Source: Dastarcus helophoroides
Lineage: Eukaryota; Arthropoda; Insecta; Coleoptera; Bothrideridae
Reading direction: 5' to 3'
Assembly (NCBI GenBank): GCA_028583605.1
Contig: CM053334.1
Location: 26,121,226-26,185,225, forward strand
DNA: 64,000 nt
The translations under genes were made by a program, and so were the position numbers. A model generated the notes under the pieces. That model made no database searches and was not told where the DNA came from. It worked only from the letters and a program-made list of their open reading frames with translations. Of this stretch, positions 46,710-60,037 are shown one piece after another. Numbering within the stretch: the first letter of the stretch is position 1; every line of letters begins with the position of its first letter.

Positions 46710-47059
46710 GTTTTTTTCAATTTATTTAACATTTCTTCGGCCCAGTTTGGAAATATTTAAATTTTTATGGTTTGTTGACAATTTTCTAAACAGTTTTTGA
46801 AATGCGACTACTAATTTATCAAAAAAACAAAATTTTTATTTTTTCCATATCTAATTTTGGTCTCCTATTTTTCATTATTCCTATTCTGTGTAAAATAAAA
46901 TAACCTCTAATTTGTGAACTGTCATGAAGTGACGTTTTCAATAAATTTAAATATCACGTAGTCGCATTTCAAAAACTGTTTAGAAAATTGTCAACAAACC
47001 ATAAAAATTTAAATATTTCCAAACTGGGCCGAAGAAATGTTAAATAAATTGAAAAAAAC
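46710..47059. repeat. Perfect 102-bp inverted repeat (foldback)
   Basis: 46710-46811 and 46958-47059 are exact reverse complements over 102 bp, with a 146-bp AT-rich spacer. The arms contain tttccaaactgggccgaaga. A diverged single arm occurs inside the MITE at 21558-21822. Just outside, aataagggtctaccatgaag and aataagagcctaccatgaac (47087-47164) form a direct repeat. Confidence 0.95.
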
Positions 47060-47764
47060 ATAAATTTCCGGTCAATAAGGGTCTACCATGAAGAATAAAT
47101 CATCACTATCATTCAGTGGCAATAAACAAATGTTTCCGACCAATAAGAGCCTACCATGAACAATAAACAAATATTTCATTGAAAAAAGAAAAGAGTTACT
47201 TTAAAAAAGCTTCGAGAACGGGATACAGTAAGTTGAATTGACAAATTAATTAAAGGGCAATCCTGAAAAGATTGACATATAACCTTAAAGCAAACAATGG
47301 TGATTCTTTCTATGGTGGCTCACCGAATCGTTTATATAAAAACAACGTTGCCATATGTAATAAACTACAGAAAAAGCCCGACCAAAAATGCCTTTTTGAT
47401 ATTTATTCGCTACTTACTTTTATCACATGGTCTAAAGCTATATTTCGAAGCATATAAAAAGCTTTATATTTTATTTTTCATTGTTTTCTTTTTTTTAACT
47501 AAAATGTGAGGGGTACTTTTTATAAAATATGATAAATTCTTTGGTTTCTCATAAGGCTCCATGTTAAAAGCGTGAAATTTCAACTGTCAATAACTGTTTA
47601 CTGGTTTCTCTAGCTCTTTAAAAATTTAACTGGACCATTATCTTACTATAATCCACCAATGTATCCAGTTTCATTAAATTCTGAGCGGTAATTCTAAAAC
47701 CGATAGTACTAGCTTAAACGGGCCAAACACTACGCAATCTGTAGTACGACAGGTTGTACAGACA

Positions 47765-47800
47765 ATCGCATAGGCGTAGGCAGGATTTCGTTCAGGGGGA
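47765..47800. repeat. Degenerate hAT-like left terminus before an array
   Basis: cataggcgtaggcaggattt then cgttcagggggagccgc resembles the CAGTGGCGTAGCTAG-type end. It shares extended sequence with 55631-55680 (catgggcgtagataggatat then ttttcagagggggcggc). In both places array units start about 100-150 bp further in. Confidence 0.5.
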
Positions 47801-47899
47801 GCCGCAAGCATTTTGAAACAAATGATGACAAAAAAAAAATTTGAAAACCTTCCGGCTGAGTATATGTATATTTCATTAACTACAGGAACTGAGCGATCT

Positions 47900-50800
47900 A
47901 ATTTCCAGATTAAATTTGATATTTGGAAATAGAGTCGAACTTTGGAAAATCGAATCTAATATAAACACAGAACCTTTCAAAAAATGTCGAAATTTTGAAA
48001 ATCGAAATTTTCTGAAGTCGAATTTTGTGAAAAAATAGCAATTTTCAGACAATTGTAAGTCGAATTTAAAGAAAAAAAATTCAATCCACAAAAATATTTC
48101 TTTCATAATTTTTAGTTTATTTAAATTTTGTCACAATCTTTAAATTTACAAGAAATCTTTTTTTCCAAACTTCTTAAAAATCAGAATATTTAGATTTTTA
48201 ATAAAATGTCGATTCAGTTTGAAAAAATTAATAAATTTTGAAAAAAGGTCGAAATTTTGAGAAAATGTTCCATTTTAAGTAGAAATTTTCAGACGCGTCG
48301 CATTTTGAAGAACAAGTCAACATTTCTAGAATATGACGAATTTTGAGAAACATTACATTTTCGGAAAGTCAAATTAACAAAATAAGAAATTTTCAGAAAA
48401 AAACTGAATAGGAAAAAAAATTATTATTTCGAAAAAATAACGATTTTTAAAAAATACGGTCGAAATGTCGAGAAAAAGTTCGAAATTTCTCTAAAAAAGT
48501 TCAAAATTTCCAAGAGAAAATTCCATCTTAAAAGGAAAATGAAGAACTTTTAAGAAGAAGAGGAATAATTTTGAGAGTCGAATTTTGAGAAATAAACCAA
48601 TTTTGGAAAAAGGTGGAATTTTTAGAAAATAAAATAAATAAAAACCTAACCTTTCGGAAAATTCCGAAAAGTTTTGAAAATTCTAACACTAGCAAAGGTC
48701 AAACTTTGTGAAAAAAAAGTCAAAATTTTCACAAATGTCGAAATTTTGAGAAGCTGTCGAACTATAAATGGAGATTTCCAGAAACATAAATACCGCATTT
48801 TGAAGTACAATTTCGAGAATAAAATAAATTATGAGAAATATAGACTTTTCGGAAAGTTGAATTTAAAAAAAAATCAAAAGAGCCAAATATTATTAATATG
48901 AATTTTGAAAAAAATAATCAAATTTCAAAAATACCGTCGTCGTATTCGGCGAATTTTGAGAGAAAAATTCAATATTGGGAGAGTCGACATTTTTAGAAAA
49001 CTAAATTTAAAATAAAAAATCAACCTTTCGGATCGAAAAACACGAAAAATATTGAAAATTCGAAAAATGTCAAAATATTTCTAAAGATCGAATTTTGTGA
49101 GAAAAAAATCGCACTTTTCAGGAAAAGTCGTCGAATTTTGAGAAAATGTTTAAAAAACCTCAATTTTCAAAAACAATTTTCTCCTTTACTTTATTCCGAT
49201 TTTGACATAATATTTTTTCAGTAAAGAATTTGAATTTACAAGAAATCTTTTTCCCAAAAATATTGTTATCAAGATTTTTACTTTTTGCTACCATATGGAT
49301 ATAATTTAAAGAAAACAGTTAATTTTAAGAAAATCGAAATTTCAATTTCGAGGAAAAAGTCGACGAATCCAGAAACTAAAGCATCGCATTTTGAGTCTTT
49401 CGAAAACAAGGCGACTTTTGAAAAAAGTTAAAATTTTCCTGAATCAAATTTAAAAAATCCAAATTTTTAAGAAAAAAAGTGGCGAAAGTTTTGAAAGATA
49501 AAATTATTTCTGAGAGAAGGGATCCAAAAATTAGAATTTTTAAAATAAAGTCGGAATTTCGAAAAAGATGAATTTAAACTAATTTCAAAAGAAAATGGTC
49601 GAAATTTCCAGAAATGTTAAAAATCGAATTTTGAAATTAAGATAAAAATTTCGAAAAAAAGGCAAACTAAGAAATCAGTCCGATAGTAATGGAATTTATA
49701 AATAAAAAACGAAAGTCAAATTTTAACAAAAAAAATTTTCATAATATTCGTTTATGAAAATAACGAATTATGAAAAAAAAATCAAATTTAATAAAAAGAC
49801 AAATTTCGAAGCAACAATATTTAGATTTCCAGGAACATACAGGATCGGATTTTGTGATAAAACTTAAATTTTCGAAAAAAGACAAATTGTGAGAAAAATA
49901 TCAAACTTTAAGAAATCAGTCAAAATTTCTGAAAAGTCAAATTGTATAAGACCAAAATCTTCAGAAAAACCCGATGTTGAGAAAAGTAATGGAATTTATA
50001 AACAAAAAACGAAATTTCAGAAAAACTACAAAACGGAGAAAGAGATTCAAATGTTCCGAGAAAGTCAAATTTTAATGAAAAGTTACAATTTTGAATAAAA
50101 ATCTTCAGGATAAACCCGATGTTGAGAAAAATAATGGAATTTCGAAAAAAAAACGAAATTTCGAGAAAAAGATTGAAATTTTCCGGAGAAAGTCAAATTT
50201 TAGCAGAAAGGTAGAATTTTGATCAAAATCCTCAGAAAAACCTGATGTTAAGAGAAATAACGGAATTTCGAGAAAAACTACGAAACGGAGAAAAAGATCG
50301 ATCGTTCGAGAAAGACGACTTTCAGAATAAACGTTTATGACAAAAACGAATTTTGAAAAAAAATCAAATTTAATAAAAAGACAAATTTCGAGGAAAAATA
50401 TTTAGATTTCCAGGAACATACAGGATTGGATTTTGCTGATAAAACTAAAATTTTAGAAAAAAGACAAATTGTGAGAAAAATATCGAATTTTCGATTTTAT
50501 TTCTGAAAATTAAGATTTTTTTCCTCGGTCTTTTGATAAACCAAGACGGATTTTAAAAAACTCGAAATTTCAAGAAACATTAAGGTTGGAATTATAGTAA
50601 AACACTGGAAATTTCCCAGAGTCAAATTTAATCGAAATTTCGAAAAAAGCCGAATTTTGGGAAAAATGAGATTTTTGTTAATTTTCTCTCGAGTGTTTGA
50701 ATCAGAGGCAGTCCCCGATCTACCCCACCCAAAGTCAGAAAATGTCCAATATTTAGATAAACGTCGAAATTTTGAAAAAAAGTTGTTTGATCAGAAGAAA

Positions 50801-51030
50801 AGGCAACATTTCGAGATTAAATTCGATTTTGATAATTAATAAATTGTTTTTTGGAAATTTAGACTTTTTCACGTGAAACTTTAATCCAAGAATTGGTATT
50901 TGAATTTTTTAGTTTAAAAATGTCAAGCCTTAAACTCTGGATTTAAAATAAAGATTCAAATTTCCGGAAAAGTTAATAAAAGGGATCTTTTATGAAAAAA
51001 AAGTAGAAATTTCAAGAAAACTTTAAATTT
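47900..51030 (+). repeat. Large GTCGAAATTTT array with higher-order repeats
   Basis: Three kilobases of A-rich units (aaatttcgagaaaaagt, gtcgaattttgagaaa). A roughly 165-bp block at 49735-49903 recurs at 50325-50493. Shorter blocks containing aaacccgatgttgagaaaa recur near 49957, 50103 and 50230, about 130-145 bp apart. No convincing coding sequence. Confidence 0.85.
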
Positions 51031-51640
51031 ATAAAAACATTTCTCAATTATTCCACTTTAAAGAGTCCAATTTTGGTAAAATTTCTTATGTATGATTCGA
51101 ATGTTTGCCCAAAATTATGTTCTTTTCAATTTTGTAATGAAAACTGAACTTTACTAGATTGCATGAGAGAAGAGTATGCCACTGATGATGAAAAACAAAT
51201 TTTGTTGAGAAAAAGTCAAATCTCCCCCATCACAAAATCCAAAAAAAAATTCATTTCAATAGTTTCCCAACAAGTATGTACTTTTTCCAATATTTTTATT
51301 TAAAATCCCCAAACCTTGAGTAAATCAGAGATTTAAAATATTTTTTGGAAGTTTTGGTGTCAAAATTGAGATTAAATACTTATTTTAAGTGAAAATTCGA
51401 AGACACCAGGTCAAACTCGAAGAGGTGACAACCCTAGATGTTGAGTTTGAAGCCTTTTGTTCATTTGATAATACATTGTTTATTTAATAATTTTCCTGAT
51501 TTAAAATGTCGAAAATTTAGAGGTAAGCTATAAACCCAATTCACCGACTACCTAAAGTGGTTTTTTTTTGGATATTCTGGTCCGCGCTATGGTACGAAAA
51601 ATTGGTGACCTGTTGACAAAAAAGTTGCCCACCCCTGATC
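51031..51640. repeat. Array edge and hAT-like terminus
   Basis: Array character fades after about 51030. At 51560-51640 the plus strand reads gatattctggtccgcgctat ... aaaaaagttgcccacccctg. The complement begins CAGGGGTGGGCAACTTTTTT, a common terminus of hAT elements. The matching left end was not found. Confidence 0.5.
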
Positions 51641-52458
51641 AAACATATGGACGCCTTTTTGGGCGTCAAAATTTTGGATATAGTGCTGTGAAACTTTTTT
51701 TTAGTTATCAAAAGTAAAGGTAAATAAAACTCACCACATCATGAGATACTTAAACATACAAACCTGAATAGGTTCCTTCTGAGAAAAGCATCACGTGTGT
51801 TAGGGAAAATAATTTAAATAGAACAAGAAACTTTGAAAAATTATTTATTATGTACATAATATTACAAATAACTTAATACTTAATAAACTTTAAATATTAA
51901 AGTTAAATTAACTTGATTGAAAAATCACATACAATAGTTATTTAAATAAAACCTTACAGCTAATATTCTCGAAGTTACCTAAAAATAGACTTAAGAACAC
52001 TGCAAACAGTTTTGGGGTTTTTGTACCATTATGAACAAGAAAATGATCGATATATGTATTATTCAGAAACTTTCCAATTTTACACATTTGCAACCTTGAC
52101 TAATTGGAAGACAAAAACAAAATGATCAAAATTAAATCAGTCTCATCTTTTAATTCATCGAAACCTCTCTGAAGAAAAACTCCTTACTGAAATCATCTAT
52201 TGTCCAACATTAAACAAAATAGTTTTCAGTATACACAACATAACTGTCAGCTTGGGAAATTAACATAAATAATCAGCTCATTTTAATTAATTCCTAAGTT
52301 TAAATTTTTTCATGTAACGAAAAACTACTTTCAGATGTAGTTTAGATCTAGATTTTTGGCTATTTAGTAAAAATATATACTCTGGCACTGGCAATATTTA
52401 ACATCACCAAGAAACTGATAATAATGTAATAGTTCACATTTTGTAAGTACTACTCTAT
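51641..52458. other. Probable 3' UTR of the YY1/pho gene
   Basis: AT-rich non-array sequence left of the stop codon of the minus-strand YY1 homologue. No other gene was recognised. The polyadenylation site cannot be fixed by eye. Confidence 0.5.
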
Positions 52459-55035
<2,577 letters not shown>

Positions 55036-55040
<5 letters not shown>

Positions 55041-55144
55041 GATTATGGGTCCTATTTTGTTTATAAAAGATGGTCGCACAATATGGCCACTCACTTCACA
55101 ACAATGGCGGACGAAACTACTACCATTTATTTAACCAACGCCAT
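55036..55144. promoter_or_regulatory. YY1/Pho core sites at the YY1 5' end
   Basis: Four more cores surround the start codon and presumed promoter: 55036-55040, 55083-55087, 55104-55108 (caatggcggac, the strong AANATGGCGG form) and 55140-55144. The first overlaps the ATG codon, so it may be fixed by coding constraint. The transcription start is unknown. Confidence 0.5.
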
Positions 55145-55740
55145 AAAATGAGTGATTTAAATCTAGTTACGACTTACGCGGCTTTGTTAGCTCTATCCAG
55201 TTAAATCGATAAGCGTAGATCGCTCTAGGCACGCTAGTCGTAGTTGACAGCAGAAACATTTTCTATTATGCTGACATCTATGTAATTATTGTATAAACTT
55301 CAATTTAGCGCCACTTTTAAACATAATAGTTATATCTAAAAAATAGATAAGTGATTTTTTTTTATGAGTAATTTCGAAAATAGACAGGACCCACCTTTTC
55401 TCGGACACAAGTACAAATTACCACCCCTCAGACATATATTTTTTAACAACATATCTTTTATCAAGCCTAAAATTAAATTAATTTATTAATCCAACTTAAT
55501 ATGCATTCAAAATAGCTGTTAGGGAAATAATTCGGGACGGCCTAAACTGATTTTGACAGGCCACACTTCATGACAAGATTGAGTAATCTTTTGGCTACGT
55601 TTTAGACAATTTTTTTCACTCAAACTGCATTGTCCGTCATGGGCGTAGATAGGATATTTTTCAGAGGGGGCGGCAATTATTTTGAGAATTGATTGACAAA
55701 AAAAACCAGAAAATTTTCCTTTTACTAAGCATATTGTATA
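55145..55740. other. Upstream region of YY1/pho and hAT-like terminus
   Basis: Unique AT-rich DNA upstream of the minus-strand YY1 gene. Near 55631-55680 a degenerate terminus (catgggcgtagataggatat then ttttcagagggggcggc) matches 47765-47810 and precedes the next array. No gene recognised. Confidence 0.45.
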
Positions 55741-56740
55741 TTTTCACTGAACTGCAAGAACTTGGGGTATCGAATTTCCAAATTAACGACTAAATTTTGA
55801 AAAAGAGCGGAATTTCCACGAAAAAAGTCAGAACTTGAATTTGAAATAAAACCTGAATCTTTCGGAATATTTCGAAGAAGGTTGGGATTTCTAAAAGGGT
55901 CGTAATTTCCAAATGACGAATTTTGTCAAAAAAATGAAAATATTCAAAACAATTTCTCTTAGAATTTTATTTTATTTAAATTTTAACATAATCAAAATCT
56001 TCAAGAAAGCTTTTTCTCCAAATTCAGCAATATTAATATCGAATGTTCAGATAAATTTCGATTTTTTTCTCAAATTGTTAGTTTTTACTTGTTTGTCCAA
56101 AGGAATATTAAACAATGAAAATTTTCTAAAGATTTTGATTTTCTTTCGCAACTGATTTTAATTCGACATTTTTCTTTAAACTAGGAATATAAACTGAAAA
56201 ACTTAAAATTTTTTTCTCGAAATTTCAATGTTAATTTCGAAACATCAACCATTTTCTCTAAATTTCGGAAACATTATTTTTGTATATTATGGTTTCTTCG
56301 AAAATTCAAATTTCAAACATTACTTTCTACTCTTATTCCCAAAATAAATAAAGATCCCGACCATGTTTAGAGTTTTGGCTTTTATCTTTAAAATGTCGAT
56401 TTACCTCGACTTTTTTTTCAAAAACCTAAGCTGTTTATTCAAAATATTAACTATAAATGCAACCGTTTAATTTTTCTAGTGATTTTTGAATTTTTGTTGG
56501 CAAAATTTTGTCTTCAACGTCAAAATGTCGACTTTTGTTTCGAAATTTCTGGGACATTTTTAATTTTTTGAAAACCTGAAATATTTTCTTAAAATTTGTG
56601 CTTTTAATTATTTCTTTTGTTCCGAAATTTTTAGTGTAAACTCGGAATTTTGACATTATTCAGCAACTTTGAGTTTTTCTAAATTTTCAACCCCAATTTC
56701 TAAATATTCGATCGATTCGTGAACTGGGTTTACAGTTGAA
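55740..56740. repeat. GTCGAAATTTT array with internal polarity switch
   Basis: A-rich units occupy about 55790-55930. T-rich, complementary units follow to about 56740 (atttcgatttttttctcaaa, aaatgtcgacttttgtttcg). The array starts about 110 bp inside a hAT-like left end and is followed by a GC-rich patch with a C12 run at 56760-56771. Confidence 0.7.
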
Positions 56741-57199
56741 TTCTTCAATGTAATAACAACCCCCCCCCCCCATTGGAAGGGGAAGCTGATTTAAGCAGCC
56801 CGCCACAAAGTTTGAAGCCAAGTCCGCCCTTGACTCGCACTCTTCTAAAGGTGTCTTTTCTAGCAGATTATACTACAAAAATCTGAGTTCTGAAAATTTT
56901 AATATTTTTCTGAAAAATTATTTAAATTTGAAATCTGAAGTTTCGGTCGTTTTGGGCTGACTTCAGCAGTTTTGGTTTCAACACTGGCCAAAACTGAATC
57001 TTCGGCTGGTCTCTACTTAATGTAGAGTTTTTTTTTAGTACGTTTTGAATTATTTTATTTATTTTATAGGTCCTCATAAAATGACGGAAATTGAAGAATA
57101 TTTGTTTACTAAGAAATGTTTACGAGTTTAAATGTTACAGAAGAATTTTCTAAATTTGTATTGTTTCTGCTGCAAAAATGTTATAATAAGTGAGTTGCT

Positions 57200-58395
57200 G
57201 CTTTGGGATGGTAAAAATTAAAATAAAAGTCAATATATTATCGTAGTTTATTTACACAAGTCTTTTGCAATAGTAAATTTTATAAATATTCAACAGCCAA
57301 TCCCTATAAATCACTTCAAATAAAAAATACTTAAATTATTAACATGAATCATCAGACATAAAATAAAACCAAATAATACATTTCTGTGAAAGTTGCAACA
57401 TTTAAATATGGTTCTGGTAAGAAAATTAAATAATTAACAAAGATTGCTTTTCTTGGACATATATGCCGAGTTTTTGTAACACAAAGTTAAACGTACATGC
57501 TACTAAAGTCAGATTTTTATTTATGATTTGTAGTATTACAGAAAATTTATATCCAATTATAATATGTTAACTAGTTAAGTGTAACTTTGTTTTACAAAAG
57601 CAAAATGCCCAATTCAAAAGTGATTACGAATCTGTTTATAAAACTAAATATGACGTACAATAATTGCACTAAATAATATAAATTAACAATCGTGAGAAGT
57701 TTTGCTAATTGCTACATTCTCAGATCTGCATTAAAATATTGTGCACTTTAGTAAAGCAAATGCACAAAATGATATTAAATCAATTACCCACATGGATATA
57801 AAGCTACTAAAAAATACTCATAATTTATTTAAAAATAAAATGATCGATAAGGATTATAAAATAAATTATATACTATACATAATCATTTGGTAGCACTGCT
57901 AATCGTGGATCATGTCTTCTTGGTTAAAAAAAAGTAACTAACTGATCTAACTTATGTCAGTCTTTGAAAAATATTCCGATTAATAACTGAACAAAATTAC
58001 TACCAGATAATTCCAAAAGTAACCACACACCTAAATAATATGATGCTGAACGAAGTAGATAAAATATTTCAAATAAATGTACATAATTAACTGTTCCTGT
58101 GAAACAATTTACTTCCATTCTGGATGAATTAAACCAAAGTTGATGATTAGCATTTCTATCGAACCTAGTTTTAACCTTATACTTAAAAGTATATTTTTAT
58201 GAAATGTTTATTAGTCGAGTATATATATTACATGATTTTTTTCCATTAATTTGAATAGTTCCAAATTATAAAGATCAAGTTCACTGGTCAAGAATTGTAC
58301 AAAGACAGTTAAAAATGAAATTAAAGCAAGGCAAGAAAGATTAACTTTGTAAGAAAACGCACCTAATTTCTCAATATTTAATGCATTCTAAATCT
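57200..58395. other. AT-rich unique sequence, no gene recognised
   Basis: Non-array, AT-rich, without convincing frames. It could be the far 3' UTR of the minus-strand zinc transporter, whose stop codon is at 60038, but no transcript evidence is visible. Confidence 0.4.
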
Positions 58396-59033
58396 TACTA
58401 AGTCATGTCCGCTTATGACGAACCTCAAGGGACTGAAGAAATTGGTTCTTTAGAAGCGATATTCGCATTAAATGATAAATAATAGTAGAGCAGAACTCCG
58501 ACCATGACGGGACTAAGGGGTAGGTCTGATCCCAAAAAAGGTTGCACCATCCAAAGTATAAAAAATTAAGAAATTTTAAATAAAAATGTATTCTCCGAGT
58601 TACCCACATACATAGTAGAATACATTCTGTTTTATTTTGAATCGAAATGTTTGTAATATTTTTAACATAAACATTAAAATAAAGCCAAAATTGTTTCCTT
58701 TTGCAGATTTGAATGACAGGCTTGTGCATCTCTATCACTTCATATTTTTAAATGTGCCAAAACGTGAGGAGTACAATGTCATTCAACGTGCTTTAGACAC
58801 TTCAAAAGCATATTTGTTTATAAAGTTTACATACATCCACAAGCCACAAATTCAAAAATACCAATTTTATGTAGTACCAAGATGAAGGTTGGATTATCCG
58901 GAGAATTCGGGCCATCCGAGGTCGGACCAGCGGAGTTCTACTGTACTTTAATCTGTCTGTAGCTTAGAAATACGTTAGTTATAAGCAAAAGTTCTAATAA
59001 ACGGGTTCATTAGATGCAGGACATTACTATATT
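58396..59033. mobile_element. Pogo-like element with a second one nested inside
   Basis: The outer left end gtccgcttatgacgaacctc (58406-) and outer right end ..taataaacgggttcattag, then gcaggacattac are imperfect inverted repeats of the CGCTTATAACGAACC type. Inside, about 58489-58946, lies a different pair: agaactccgaccatgacggg on the left and, on the right, gaggtcggaccagcggagtt then ctactgta. This is typical of a pogo/Tigger-type TIR. No transposase remains. Confidence 0.6.
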
Positions 59034-60037
59034 TTGAAAATCTTCGGCTCTGAGAATAACAATAATATCGTAAACAATTTTTTTTGGTCTGTAAAACAAA
59101 TACAGTCAATTTCAGATAAAACGTACTCCGCATATAATGAACGACTGTTTTATAACAAACGAAATTATGGTCCAAAGCTCCATAAGAAAGTACAGTCAAA
59201 AACGGATATAACGATATGGTTTACAACGACGCATCAGTTATTATGACTAAATGGCAAGGTCCCGGCGATTGTTTTAAAAGCTAACTGTACTGCCAGTTAT
59301 ATTGCTTATAACAACTACCGGTTACAGCGTCGTTTATGGTCTCTTCAATATCGTTTCGTATGTGTTTCTGGCTTGTTTTTAACGAACACCCAACTCTAAC
59401 GACAAATTACATATTTAAACATCACCTTGATGGTTCATTATATCTGAAGTTGATGGTAATATGAATTCTAATCATAATAAACTAAAATATACCAGAAAAT
59501 ATTTAAGTAAATTAAAAATATGCATTAAAGTAACATAAATAGAAAAGTAAAATTATTCCAAGAGTTCCATTATTAACAAAGTTATTTAATATTCTGAGCT
59601 GCATAAACGGATATGGAAGTACAAACACACAAATTAAGCGGCACCGAATGATATCAATTTTAGAAAATAGAATTGGCTTAATATTTTGAGCTACAATTAA
59701 ATAATAATCGAGCAAAGTTACACAAATTAGCTACGGCAATGTCATTAAAAAATAATAAAACTTGTTGGTAATTTTTCCTCTCAAGTTACATTCTTCAAAA
59801 AATTCGACAATTAAAAATATGAACTGCTCAAAGGAGACCTCAAGATTACTAATTCATTAATTATTAATGAAACAAAAACTTTGATAATTTTAATGTACAT
59901 ACTTACAGTATACTGATATGTAAATTTCAAAAGTCTAACACCCTGCGGCAATCAAAAGTTCTCCTTTGTGCTCTCAATTTAATAAAATTTTGATTATGTA
60001 CAGTACAAAAATAAACAACCATATTGAATTTGCGATG
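59034..60037. other. Repeat-bearing sequence downstream of ZIP9
   Basis: Probable 3' UTR side of the zinc transporter. Near 59100-59260 are further TATAACGA-type words (gcatataatgaacgactg, cggatataacgatatgg), perhaps another pogo-like scrap. The rest is AT-rich with no recognisable gene. Confidence 0.4.

Noticed and set aside
55041..55094. An 18-codon upstream extension of YY1
   Set aside because: It would start at GTG, while the ATG at 55038-55040 has an ideal context and gives a normal YY1-like N-terminus.
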